From assembly GCA_032117915.1 (NCBI GenBank), contig JAULYI010000102.1:1-49664 (forward strand): a stretch of DNA of 49,664 bases, read 5' to 3'. Numbering within the stretch: the stretch's first letter is position 1; each line of letters opens with the position of its first letter. Shown here one piece after another: positions 16,157-25,605 of the stretch. Source of the DNA: ZLKRG46 sp032117915. Lineage in GTDB: Bacteria; Bacteroidota; Ignavibacteria; Kapaibacteriales; Kapaibacteriaceae. A program made the translations under genes and the position numbers. Under the pieces are notes generated by a model. It made no database searches, was not told the DNA's origin, and worked only from the letters and a program-made list of their open reading frames with translations.

Positions 16157-19100
16157 ATGCACGACATTCGTGCGCTCCTGAAGGAGCGTATTCTGCTGCT
16201 GGATGGTGCCATGGGCACCATGATCCAGCGACTTGGACTCGAAGAGGACGATTATCGAGGCCAGCGATTCGCTGATCACGCAGCGTCCCTGAAGGGAAAC
16301 AACGACCTGCTGGTGCTGACGCGTCCAGAGGCAATACGGGACATCCATGCCGCATACTTTGCGGCTGGGTCGGACATCGTCGAGACCAATACCTTCTCAG
16401 CCACTCGTATCGCACAGGCAGATTACGGCCTTGAGCACATCGCCCGCGAGCTGAATGTTGCTGCCGCCCGCCTTGCACGACAAGCCGCTGACGATGCTAT
16501 GAACGCTGATCCGGATCGCCCCAGATTCGTTGCCGGAGCAGTAGGGCCTACCAATCGCACGCTGTCCATCTCGCCAGACGTAAACGATCCGGGGTTTCGT
16601 GCCGTCACGTTCGCCGAGGTACGTGATGCCTACAAAGAGCAGATTCTTGGTCTGGTAGAAGGGGGCGTTGACCTTCTGCTGATCGAGACCATTTTTGACA
16701 CGCTCAATGCAAAAGCGGCCGTTAAGGCCATCGCGGAACTTACGAGCGACGCCGCGGTCGAGCAATCACTGCGTGATCGTCTCGCTCTGATGCCCGTGAT
16801 GATCAGCGGTACCATCACGGATCTTAGCGGACGCACCTTGTCCGGCCAGACACCGTCTGCCTTCTGGATATCGTTGCAGCATACGCCCAACCTGCTCTCC
16901 ATCGGATTGAACTGCGCTCTCGGTTCGGCGATGATGCGCCCCTACATCGAGGAGCTCAGCGGTGTTTCCACGAGTTTCGTCTCGCTCTATCCCAACGCCG
17001 GACTACCGAATGCCATGGGCGGATACGACGAAACGCCTGCCTTCATGGCCGATCAGGTTCGTGAGTATGCAGCGGCCGGTTTTTTGAACATCATCGGTGG
17101 ATGCTGCGGTACAACGCCGGACCACATCGCTGCCATGGCCGCGGCGGCCCGCGGAGGAAGTCCGCGTTTGCCTCCTACACGGTCGCCATACTTGCAACTG
17201 TCCGGCCTGGAAGCACTTGAGGTTCGACCCGAAACCAACTTCATCAACGTGGGTGAGCGCACCAACGTGACAGGCTCTCGTGCGTTCGCCAAGCTTATCC
17301 TCTCGGGTGACTACGAAAGGGCCGTCGATGTGGCGCGGCAACAGGTGGACCAGGGGGCACAGATCATTGATGTGAACATGGACGAAGGCCTGCTAGACTC
17401 CGAGCATGCCATGCGCCGGTTCCTGAACCTGATTGCCGCTGAGCCGGATATCGCACGTGTGCCGGTCATGATCGACTCGTCCAAGTGGTCCGTCCTTGAG
17501 GCCGGACTCGAGTGCGTACAGGGAAAGAGCGTGGTCAATTCGCTGTCACTCAAGGATGGCGAAGAGGAGTTCCTTCGTCGTGCTCGAATCTGTCGGGATC
17601 ATGGTGCTGCCGTGATCGTGATGTGCTTTGATGAGGCGGGGCAGGCCGATACGTATGAACGCCGTATCGCAATCGCCGAGCGAGCATATCGACTGCTGAT
17701 CGACCGGGTCGGCATGCCGCCGCAGGACATTATCATCGACCCCAATATCCTGACCATCGGGACGGGGATCGAAGCGCATGATAACTATGCTGTCGATTTC
17801 ATCCAGGCAACAGCATGGATAAAGAAGCATCTGCCGTCTGCCAAGGTCTCGGGCGGCGTTTCAAATATCTCGTTCTCCTTCCGCGGTAATGAGCCCGTGC
17901 GTCGTGCCATGCACACGGCATTCCTGTTCCACGCCATTAGAAGTGGCATGGACATGGGGATCGTTAACGCCGGTCAGATCGACGTCTATGACCAGATCGA
18001 CCCGGAGCTGCTGCAGCACGTTGAGGACCTGCTATTCAACAGGCGTCAGGACGCAACAGAGCGGTTACTCACCCTGGCAGAGCGATTCAGTGTTAAGGCA
18101 GTGCAGGAGGAGGTTGCTGCGGCATGGCGCTCGGAAGACCTTTCCAGCCGCTTGAAGCATGCGTTGATCAAGGGTATCACCGAATTCATCGACGTGGACG
18201 TGGCCGAGGCACTTGAGACCTATCCATCGCCCCTTACCATCATCGAAGGGCCGCTGATGGACGGAATGAACGTCGTGGGTGACCTGTTCGGTGCAGGAAA
18301 GATGTTCCTGCCTCAGGTAGTAAAAAGTGCACGCGTGATGAAGAAGGCGGTAGCCATTCTAACCCCGTATATGGAAGAAGAGCAGCGCCGTAGCGGTGCT
18401 GAGGCGCGACCTGCCGGAACGGTTTTGATGGCCACCGTCAAGGGTGACGTCCACGACATTGGAAAGAACATCGTAGGCGTCGTTCTTGGATGTAACAACT
18501 ACCGAGTGATCGACCTTGGTGTAATGGTGCCCGCCGATACGATCATCAACGCCGCGATAGAGCACAAGGCCGACGTGATCGGCCTTAGCGGATTGATCAC
18601 GCCGTCGTTGGATGAGATGGTGCACGTGGCGAAAGAACTCGAACGACGAGCGATGCGGTTGCCGTTACTGATCGGCGGTGCGACCACGTCACGGACGCAT
18701 ACGGCTGTCAAGATCGAACCCTCATACAGCGGCACGACGGTTCACGTTCTGGACGCTTCAAGGGCTGTGCCAGTTGTCAGCGCATTGCTATCAGCAGACC
18801 AGCGCGACGGATTTGCGTCCGCTACGGCCACCGAGTATGAGGAGGTGCGGCAGTCCTACGCTCGAAGAGTAGAGGCAAAGGAACTGCTTCCGTTGTCAGA
18901 CGCTCGAGCGAAGGGGCGGCGCGCGACCTTCGACAACTACCGTCCGGTTCGGCCCAACCAGCCGGGCGTTACTGTTTTTGACAACGTCGATATCCGGATG
19001 CTGAGAGACTACATTGACTGGACACCGTTCTTTCAGTCGTGGGAGCTCCGTGGGCGATATCCGGCCATCCTAGGCGACTCGGTCGTGGGTGTCGAAGCAC

Positions 19101-19849
19101 GACGCTTATTCGACGACGCACTGCGACTACTCGACGTCATGATCTCCCATGGCGGAGTCCGCATACGTGCTGTTGCCGGGCTCTTCCCGGCAACCTCGGT
19201 GGGTGACGACATCGTCATGCAGACGCCGGCCGGACAGGTCACCGTGCCCATGCTGCGGCAGCAGTCCAAGCGTGCTCCGGGTGTTCCGCATCGTTGTCTG
19301 GCTGATTATGTCGCCGGTCAAGACGACCATCTCGAGGACTGGATGGGGGCATTTGTCGTCTCTGCCGGCGACGGTGTCGACCGAATCTGTGCCGAATACG
19401 AAGCAGCTCACGACGACTACAGTGCCATCATGGTTAAGGCGCTTGCCGATCGTCTGGCCGAGGCATGTGCCGAATGGCTGCACGAACGCGTCAGAATAGA
19501 CCTGTGGGGATACGCTCCGACAGAGTCGGTGGCGAATGACGGCCTGATTGACGAGCAATATCAGGGCATACGGCCCGCCCCGGGATATCCTGCCTGTCCG
19601 GACCACCTGCCGAAACAGGCATTGTTCGCCATGCTTGACGCCACGGCATCAACCGGCGTAACGCTCACGGAAAATCTTGCCATGTCGCCTGCCGCAAGCG
19701 TCTGCGGATGGTATCTGGCTCATCCGGATGCTGCCTACTTTGCTGTTGGAACGATCGATCGTGAGCAAGTGAGCGACTACGCGCGCCGAAGTGGTATCAC
19801 GATGGCAGAAGCAGAGCGGTGGCTTGCTCCGAACATCGCCCCGATGTAA
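16157..19849 (+). CDS. metH: Cobalamin-dependent methionine synthase
   Basis: 1230 residues, full-length MetH. It transfers the methyl group of 5-methyltetrahydrofolate to homocysteine through methylcobalamin. Four modules are present. The homocysteine domain (about 1-330) has LLDGAMGTMIQ and zinc ligands Cys253, Cys316 and Cys317. The pterin domain (about 345-620) has NVGERTNVTGS and VSGGVSNISFSFRG. The cap plus cobalamin domain (about 650-890) has GDVHDIGKNIVG with the cobalt-ligating His766. The reactivation domain (about 910-1230) has RIDLWGYAPTE and RPAPGYPACPDH. ATG 16157 gives the family N-terminus; the open frame upstream overlaps trmO. No cobalamin riboswitch can be placed in the 31-bp gap. 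Confidence 0.97.
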   Translation: MHDIRALLKERILLLDGAMGTMIQRLGLEEDDYRGQRFADHAASLKGNNDLLVLTRPEAIRDIHAAYFAAGSDIVETNTFSATRIAQADYGLEHIARELNVAAARLARQAADDAMNADPDRPRFVAGAVGPTNRTLSISPDVNDPGFRAVTFAEVRDAYKEQILGLVEGGVDLLLIETIFDTLNAKAAVKAIAELTSDAAVEQSLRDRLALMPVMISGTITDLSGRTLSGQTPSAFWISLQHTPNLLSIGLNCALGSAMMRPYIEELSGVSTSFVSLYPNAGLPNAMGGYDETPAFMADQVREYAAAGFLNIIGGCCGTTPDHIAAMAAAARGGSPRLPPTRSPYLQLSGLEALEVRPETNFINVGERTNVTGSRAFAKLILSGDYERAVDVARQQVDQGAQIIDVNMDEGLLDSEHAMRRFLNLIAAEPDIARVPVMIDSSKWSVLEAGLECVQGKSVVNSLSLKDGEEEFLRRARICRDHGAAVIVMCFDEAGQADTYERRIAIAERAYRLLIDRVGMPPQDIIIDPNILTIGTGIEAHDNYAVDFIQATAWIKKHLPSAKVSGGVSNISFSFRGNEPVRRAMHTAFLFHAIRSGMDMGIVNAGQIDVYDQIDPELLQHVEDLLFNRRQDATERLLTLAERFSVKAVQEEVAAAWRSEDLSSRLKHALIKGITEFIDVDVAEALETYPSPLTIIEGPLMDGMNVVGDLFGAGKMFLPQVVKSARVMKKAVAILTPYMEEEQRRSGAEARPAGTVLMATVKGDVHDIGKNIVGVVLGCNNYRVIDLGVMVPADTIINAAIEHKADVIGLSGLITPSLDEMVHVAKELERRAMRLPLLIGGATTSRTHTAVKIEPSYSGTTVHVLDASRAVPVVSALLSADQRDGFASATATEYEEVRQSYARRVEAKELLPLSDARAKGRRATFDNYRPVRPNQPGVTVFDNVDIRMLRDYIDWTPFFQSWELRGRYPAILGDSVVGVEARRLFDDALRLLDVMISHGGVRIRAVAGLFPATSVGDDIVMQTPAGQVTVPMLRQQSKRAPGVPHRCLADYVAGQDDHLEDWMGAFVVSAGDGVDRICAEYEAAHDDYSAIMVKALADRLAEACAEWLHERVRIDLWGYAPTESVANDGLIDEQYQGIRPAPGYPACPDHLPKQALFAMLDATASTGVTLTENLAMSPAASVCGWYLAHPDAAYFAVGTIDREQVSDYARRSGITMAEAERWLAPNIAPM

Positions 19850-19879
19850 CAACCAGTCCTAGATGCGATCAACTTATTG

Positions 19880-20512
19880 ATGATGAACCCTGTACACGAT
19901 ACAATCAAGACGATCAGGCCGCCTGCTCGTATCGCCATTTTCGGATCCGGAGCCGGATCCAATGCCCGAGCGCTCGTTACGTGGTCGCGCACGGCATCGA
20001 ATGCCGCTCCATTCAACATTGTACTTATCGTCTCGACATCGCCGACGGCCGGTATCGTCACCATGGCTGCCGAATACGGCCTGCCCGTGCTTGTGCTGGA
20101 GAAATCCATGCCCGCCGAGGAACAGACCCGTCGCATCCTGACGGCGTTCGAACGCCATCAGATCGATCTTGTCGCCCTTGCTGGCTATCTCCGGCGCATC
20201 GAGCCCGATATTATCAATGCTGTTCACGGACATGTACTCAATATTCACCCATCGCTCTTGCCGAAGCACGGCGGTAGGGGAATGTATGGGGCAGCGGTTC
20301 ATCGCGCTGTGCTAGAGAGTGGTGATGCTGAGTCCGGAGCTACCGTACACATGGTGAACGCACGATACGACGAGGGGCAGGTCCTTGCCCAGGAGCGCGT
20401 ACCCGTGCAGCTCACGGACACAGTCGATGATCTGGCCAAGCGCGTGCTCGATGCCGAACACCGCCTATATCCGGTTGCCATCGCTGCATACATTCGTACC
20501 GTAAGTACCTGA
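19880..20512 (+). CDS. purN: Phosphoribosylglycinamide formyltransferase
   Basis: 210 residues from the ATG at 19880; ATG 19883 and TTG 19877 also lie in frame. It performs the third step of purine synthesis, formylating GAR with 10-formyltetrahydrofolate. Visible are the phosphate loop IFGSGAGSNARAL, the LAGYLRRI segment, the catalytic block NIHPSLLPKHGGRGMYG containing the essential Asn/His pair, and GATVHMV followed by the DEGQVLAQ motif with the catalytic Asp. It lies 30 bp after metH, so these two folate-dependent enzymes are probably co-transcribed. purM is about 15 kb downstream in the window. Confidence 0.94.
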   Translation: MMNPVHDTIKTIRPPARIAIFGSGAGSNARALVTWSRTASNAAPFNIVLIVSTSPTAGIVTMAAEYGLPVLVLEKSMPAEEQTRRILTAFERHQIDLVALAGYLRRIEPDIINAVHGHVLNIHPSLLPKHGGRGMYGAAVHRAVLESGDAESGATVHMVNARYDEGQVLAQERVPVQLTDTVDDLAKRVLDAEHRLYPVAIAAYIRTVST

Positions 20513-20521
20513 TCTGCATCT

Positions 20522-20542
20522 GCCGTGAACGTTCATCACGGC
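20522..20542 (+). terminator. Possible weak terminator after purN
   Basis: A 7-bp inverted repeat (20522-20528 with 20536-20542) lies 9 bp after the purN stop. There is no U tract after it, so factor-independent termination is doubtful. Confidence 0.3.
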
Positions 20543-20792
20543 CTGATTGCCCCTCAAAACGCACGTAACTTTTCCAGCCTTGTCCTGTTAGTGCCACCGC
20601 GGTCGGTTCGGCCGCTTCTCCTACGGTCGAATGTGGATATTTCCTCTTGACTATCATTGCTAAATGTGTGATTTTACGCTTCGCACGCTCGATGAACAAT
20701 CGGGAGAGGTGTATGTGCACCTCAACGTGGCGCTGAAAACGACGATTCACAGAACCAACACATAACTTGTTCACTGTCATTTTGAGGATTGC
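20543..20792 (+). promoter_or_regulatory. Leader/promoter region of the first giant surface protein gene
   Basis: This 250-bp stretch has no coding signal and precedes a gene with strongly biased codons, so it should hold a strong promoter. Candidate elements are TAAATGTG at 20661-20668 (one mismatch to TAnnTTTG), a TTGACT at 20647-20652, and a 6-bp hairpin (20706-20711 with 20718-20723) that would lie in the 5' UTR. A GAGG five bases before the ATG is one of the few Shine-Dalgarno-like words in the window. Individual assignments are tentative. Confidence 0.35.
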
Positions 20793-23700
20793 ATGAGAAG
20801 CAGACTTCTACTTCTTGCTCTCGTGGCCGGCCTGATGAGCGTTTCGCTTGCGTACGCCGGTGGAAAGGACGGGGAAGATGTGCAGCGTAAGAGCGGTGCT
20901 CGTACACCGCGCGCATCGTATCCGCTCCCGTTCACCATCACCGCAGACAACGACTCAGTCTTGGCTCCGGCTATCTCGACGGGCTATTACTTCGTGGATT
21001 CCGACGACGAAGCGCCTGATTACTGGCGTCCGGACCCGTCGCAGTTCATCGATACCACGACCGAGCCTGGTACGTGGCGCCGTATTGTTTCGGGCCCCAA
21101 TCAGCTGCCTGCCGGCTACTGGTCGGATCCGACGCAGAACACATACGGTGGCAATGCGTTTTTCCGCAATCCTGGCCAGATGACAGACTCGACCAACGAC
21201 GCGTTCGCTGGTCCGATCTCAATCGGCTTCCCGTTCTACTTCAATGGCGTTCGTTATGACTCGTTCTACGTGTCGACGAATGGCTTGATCGCGCTCTCGA
21301 ACCGCCGTTACTTCTACGAATACGATGGCAACGGTTTTCCCGTTCGTCGTACGTCGCTGGAAGTTGCCCCCGGTGTGTTCTCCGTGTATGACCCGTCGTC
21401 TGACGACGGTCGTAACCGGGTCGCCGTCAACCTCGACACGGTCGACGCCACAGCAGACGATTATGGATTCAACTTTGTAGCATGTAACGGCCAGATCAGC
21501 AGCCCCAAGGCTGGTATCCGTACGCCGAACAATACGATGCTCGACGAAATCTCGCTGTCGGCTGCCAACTTCTGGAACACGACGGTCAACGGTAACCGTA
21601 TCCGTCCGGCGCTCATCGCCCCCTTCTGGGACGATCTCCAGCTTTCCGTGTTCAACTCGGAAGAAAGCTCTGTTGACGATTTCGGCCGTTGCTACTTCAA
21701 GCGTTCGCCCGCAAACGACAAGCTGATCATCTACTATGTGAACCTAACGCCGATCAACTCGAAGACGGCCGTTGTTGGTGGAGTGAGCCATACGGTGAAC
21801 TTCCAGCCGAACAACCGTCCGGGTGTTGGCGAGCACTATCGTATGAGTGGTCAGGTCATTCTGAACCGTACGGACAGCTCGATCGTGTTCCAATACGAGC
21901 GTTTCTTTGGTATCGCTCCCCGAGCTGCTCTGCAGCCGCACCCGGCTACGGTATGGATGCGCTGTAACTCCACGGTTGGTGTCTCGGGTCCGGCTCGCCG
22001 TCTGAACACGTGGAACGAGACGAACGTCGCGCTGAACTTTGCGAAGCCCAAGTACACGCAATCGACGGAGTATCTCTACAATGTCAATACGGATCCAAAC
22101 GGTGGCGTTCGCGCTACATCGAACCGTAATGATGATGGTACGACGCCGCACGACTTCTTGGCTGTGAAGTTCAAGCAGTGGAAGAATGTGATGCGCGTTA
22201 TCAACGTGTTCTATCGCATCCGTCCCCTGAACAACAATCAGCCGCTCGACTTCACCGTGATTGTGCCTGCAAATCAGGCCAACAACTACGAACTGCTCGC
22301 CGGTGAGACGCGCCTTGGTGCAATCCAGCCGGTAGCAATCGTTCAGAACCTGACGAATCACATCCAGGGTCCGCAGGGTGTCAACTACATGCGCCAGGGT
22401 GTGAACTTCCGCGTCCGCTTCCGCATTGTAAATGAGGCAACCGGCAAGATCGTGTACAACACGTCGAAGACGGTCACCGATGCAGCTCTGCGTGACTCCA
22501 CGCTGTCGGGCATTCAGCGCTGCGATATCAGCGGTGTGAACCGTGCATATCGTCCCGCAGGAAATTTTGTTCGTCCTTACGAGTTCATCAAGGTAACGTT
22601 CCCTCCGTTCGAGCCTAACCCCTTTATCGACGATCAGATCGGTCGTCTGTTGACAGTGGTTATTGCTGAGCCGAAGGACTCCGTCAACCAAGGTCTTGGT
22701 GATGAGTGGCCCTTTGACGACACGACGGGTCTCCGCCTGTTCGTCATGCGCCGTCTGTCGGAATTCAATGATGACGTTCGTGAGTTCCACCTTGTTGGTG
22801 GTGCCGCAATGCCTTCGGTCTTGAAGTGGGTGAATCTTGAGGCTGACGTAGTTGACGGTGATGAGGTTACAAATAACCCCCCGCCGCCACGTGGTGAGTA
22901 TCAGGCCAAGAACTCAGACATCATCCGTCTGAAGTCACCGGTCATCCGCATGAACCGTCTGACGCTTGGCAACCAAGATATCCCTCAGTTCGGTCAGTAT
23001 GGTGGTGACGAGCTCCGCTCGTTCCCGGTTGACCTTACGCGTAAGAAGAACGCCGTGCTTTCGGTCTCCTATCAGCGTGCCGGTAAGCTCACGAACTTCG
23101 GTCGTGGTTTCTCCGATAACCGTCTGATCGGCCCTGAGCATCGTGTCAACGCACGTAGTGTTGTTTCTACGACCGCTCACATCCGCAAGCCGGACGAACT
23201 CTACATCGAGTTCGCAACGCCAAGCAATGATCAGCTGAATAACATCGCGAATGTCAAGAACTGGACACTCGATCCGCAACGTCTCGGTTCTGCCTACACG
23301 CAGCCGTTCCGCGTGTTCGGTGGCGGTGGTCTCGTGCGCGGTTTCGACCCGGGCGATAAGAACGTTCAGTTGAACAACACGCAGATCCCGCCGCTCGGTG
23401 GTTTCCGCGAAGACTTCTTCGATGACGGTAAGGACTTTGAATACTACAAGGTCACGATTCCGATCCCGGACACAGTGCTCCGTTGGGTGAATGAAGGCGC
23501 ACGTAACTTCCGTTTCCGTCTGCGTGCAATGTGTATCAACAACGCTGCACCGCCGTTCCCCTCGGATGACGAAGACAACTTCTTCATCGACAACGTGAAG
23601 ATCCTGTTCCCGAACGAAGTCACTGACGTTGAGTTTGCGAACATCCAGCTGGTATGGCCGTACACGATGGCCCCTGCTAGCCAGGCCACACGGGTCCCTG

Positions 23701-25529
23701 TCCGCGTGAAGATCGCCAACAACACGAACCTCACAGCTCCGGCATTCTCGGTGCAGGTACAGATCAAGCCTGACGGCAACGAAGATCAGCGTATTTATTG
23801 CCGTACGATCACGGTGCCGACGCTTCCTGGCAACCGTGAAGTGCTGCTGCCGTTCCCTGATGCTAACTTCCGCACGACGACACCTGGCCGTTACAAGGTC
23901 ACAGGTAAGATCTTCTTCCCTGGTGGTGATCTTGATTCGCTGAACGACTCAACGTTCACGAACTTCACGATGACGTTCGGCCCGTCGTTTGCCTACGAAA
24001 ACAATCCTCTGCAGCCAGTAAACGACATCCCGAACATCCAGTTCTCGGGCGTAACTGGTAAGGGTCTCAACCACGGTGGCGCCTCCAGTGGTGGCACGGG
24101 CAGTGGCTCGATGCAGTTTGGTCAGAACCCGCCGGTCGCTCAGATGGACCCGCAAACGCAGTGGTTCTGGGGTATCCCCGCTGGTATGAATGGACAGTAC
24201 GGTGCCGACGCCGGTAACGCTTCTGGTCAGATCGCCATGCGCTTTACGCTGTACACACAAGACACGGTTCTTGGTTATCAGGCCTACTGGGCTGAGCTGA
24301 ACCAGGACGTCCTGAACATCTCGTTCTCGCTGTATCGTGACCAGGGCGGTCTGCCCGGTGATGAGCGCGTTGCCAACTCGACGGTTCTGAAGCGTCGTGG
24401 TGAAGACGAGCTCGACAACGACACGGAAGCAAAGTTCGGTCGCTATGTCACGTATCTGCTGGCTAACCCCGTCGTTCTTGCTCCTGGTGAGTACTGGGCT
24501 TCGGTTGCACAGCTTGGTACGGAAGGTTACGAACTCGGCGCTTCGGCAAGCCGCATGGGCATGGTTACAACGGTGTACTCAGACATTCCTGTCTTTGGTG
24601 CCGGTAACCGTTCATTGCTCATCGACAAGAACTTCCGTGCTCGTACGCGTACAGGTTCACTGCTGAACGACAACCGCTTCTCCTACGAAATGACGCGCTT
24701 CAGCGGTGACTGGGTGCCGTTCACGCCGACAATCGGTAATCCTGGCTATGCTCACTTGAATGCAATCGGTCTGTCGCTCGGATACCCGACGTACACGCGT
24801 GGTTCATGGATCCCGCTGCTCCGTCCGTACCTCGGCAACCGTACGTTCAGCTCGCCGCCAGTCTTCGTTGACTGTATCGTTCCGGTTGAACTCGCCTACT
24901 TCGATGCGAAGGCTCGTGGCACAGGCGTTGATCTCTTCTGGGAAACAGCATCTGAGTCCAAGAACGCCGGCTTCCATGTAGAGCGCCGTGCAATGAAGGA
25001 GACGACGAACCTCTCTACGGGTAAGGCGTCACTGACATGCGTTGATAATACGAATGCTGCTGATGCGCCGTGGGCGGCTATCGCCTTTGTTCAGGGTGCA
25101 GGCAACACGACGACGTCAACGAACTACAAGCACTTCGATAACGACGTGCTGTCGGGCTCGCTGTACGAGTATCGTCTGCGCCAGGTTGACTTTGACGGAA
25201 CAGAGAGCTTCTCGAACGTCGTCAATGTCTCCTTCGGTGATGAATCAACGGTCGCTCTCGAGGATAACTTCCCGAATCCGTCGAATGGAAAGACGACATT
25301 CCGCTTCCGCGTTCCGTTCAGCACGAACGTAAAGCTCGAAGTGTTCGACATGATGGGTAACCTCGTGCGCAGCCTCTACAACGAAACAGTCGCCGGTTCG
25401 AACGGCACGTATGCTATTGAGTGGGATGGTCGCGATGCCAACGACTTCGAAGTCGCCTCGGGATCGTACATGTACAAGCTCACGGCAGGCGATGCAGTTC
25501 TGTCCCGCACGATGACGGTTGTTCGTTAA
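20793..25529 (+). CDS. Giant T9SS surface protein 1 (upstream paralogue)
   Basis: 1578 residues. A signal peptide occupies about 1-22 (LLLLALVAGLMSVSLAYA). About residues 125-400 resemble a NIDO/nidogen-type region: IGFPFYFNGVRYDSFYVSTNG, then ALIAPFWDDLQ, LIIYYVNLTP, and VILNRTDSSIVFQY. Later segments include a jelly-roll-like part ending NFFIDNVKI (about 930), a VELAYFDAKARGTGVDLFWETASE domain common just upstream of sorting domains (about 1365), and a T9SS type A sorting domain (about 1485-1578) with NFPNPSNGK, WDGRDAN and a terminal VVR. Arg codons are almost all CGT/CGC, implying high expression. The function is unknown; an abundant surface layer, sheath or adhesin component is an inference. 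It is paralogous to the next gene over nearly its full length. Confidence 0.92.
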   Translation: MRSRLLLLALVAGLMSVSLAYAGGKDGEDVQRKSGARTPRASYPLPFTITADNDSVLAPAISTGYYFVDSDDEAPDYWRPDPSQFIDTTTEPGTWRRIVSGPNQLPAGYWSDPTQNTYGGNAFFRNPGQMTDSTNDAFAGPISIGFPFYFNGVRYDSFYVSTNGLIALSNRRYFYEYDGNGFPVRRTSLEVAPGVFSVYDPSSDDGRNRVAVNLDTVDATADDYGFNFVACNGQISSPKAGIRTPNNTMLDEISLSAANFWNTTVNGNRIRPALIAPFWDDLQLSVFNSEESSVDDFGRCYFKRSPANDKLIIYYVNLTPINSKTAVVGGVSHTVNFQPNNRPGVGEHYRMSGQVILNRTDSSIVFQYERFFGIAPRAALQPHPATVWMRCNSTVGVSGPARRLNTWNETNVALNFAKPKYTQSTEYLYNVNTDPNGGVRATSNRNDDGTTPHDFLAVKFKQWKNVMRVINVFYRIRPLNNNQPLDFTVIVPANQANNYELLAGETRLGAIQPVAIVQNLTNHIQGPQGVNYMRQGVNFRVRFRIVNEATGKIVYNTSKTVTDAALRDSTLSGIQRCDISGVNRAYRPAGNFVRPYEFIKVTFPPFEPNPFIDDQIGRLLTVVIAEPKDSVNQGLGDEWPFDDTTGLRLFVMRRLSEFNDDVREFHLVGGAAMPSVLKWVNLEADVVDGDEVTNNPPPPRGEYQAKNSDIIRLKSPVIRMNRLTLGNQDIPQFGQYGGDELRSFPVDLTRKKNAVLSVSYQRAGKLTNFGRGFSDNRLIGPEHRVNARSVVSTTAHIRKPDELYIEFATPSNDQLNNIANVKNWTLDPQRLGSAYTQPFRVFGGGGLVRGFDPGDKNVQLNNTQIPPLGGFREDFFDDGKDFEYYKVTIPIPDTVLRWVNEGARNFRFRLRAMCINNAAPPFPSDDEDNFFIDNVKILFPNEVTDVEFANIQLVWPYTMAPASQATRVPVRVKIANNTNLTAPAFSVQVQIKPDGNEDQRIYCRTITVPTLPGNREVLLPFPDANFRTTTPGRYKVTGKIFFPGGDLDSLNDSTFTNFTMTFGPSFAYENNPLQPVNDIPNIQFSGVTGKGLNHGGASSGGTGSGSMQFGQNPPVAQMDPQTQWFWGIPAGMNGQYGADAGNASGQIAMRFTLYTQDTVLGYQAYWAELNQDVLNISFSLYRDQGGLPGDERVANSTVLKRRGEDELDNDTEAKFGRYVTYLLANPVVLAPGEYWASVAQLGTEGYELGASASRMGMVTTVYSDIPVFGAGNRSLLIDKNFRARTRTGSLLNDNRFSYEMTRFSGDWVPFTPTIGNPGYAHLNAIGLSLGYPTYTRGSWIPLLRPYLGNRTFSSPPVFVDCIVPVELAYFDAKARGTGVDLFWETASESKNAGFHVERRAMKETTNLSTGKASLTCVDNTNAADAPWAAIAFVQGAGNTTTSTNYKHFDNDVLSGSLYEYRLRQVDFDGTESFSNVVNVSFGDESTVALEDNFPNPSNGKTTFRFRVPFSTNVKLEVFDMMGNLVRSLYNETVAGSNGTYAIEWDGRDANDFEVASGSYMYKLTAGDAVLSRTMTVVR

Positions 25530-25552
25530 GAACCCGTCACAGTCAATCATGG

Positions 25553-25591
25553 CAACCCCCACCTCGGCAACGAGGTGGGGGTTGTTTGTTT
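25553..25591 (+). terminator. Strong intrinsic terminator between the giant paralogues
   Basis: A perfect 14-bp stem (25553-25566 with 25571-25584) closed by a GCAA tetraloop is followed immediately by TTTGTTT (25585-25591). This is the best intrinsic terminator in the window. It stands 24 bp after the first giant gene and ends 15 bp before the ATG of the second, so transcription of the second gene needs read-through or its own promoter. Confidence 0.9.
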
Positions 25592-25605
25592 ATGGGGAAG
25601 GCTCT

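Noticed and set aside
20647..20675. Escherichia coli style -35/-10 promoter ahead of giant gene 1
   Set aside because: TTGACT is present, but the 17-bp-spaced -10 is a poor GATTTT, and the organism's sigma factor type predicts a different consensus; kept only as a tentative part of the leader region.
21744..22790. Minus-strand open frame of 348 codons opposite giant gene 1
   Set aside because: It is antisense to strongly codon-biased coding sequence, which produces such mirror frames; there is no motif, signal or own promoter.
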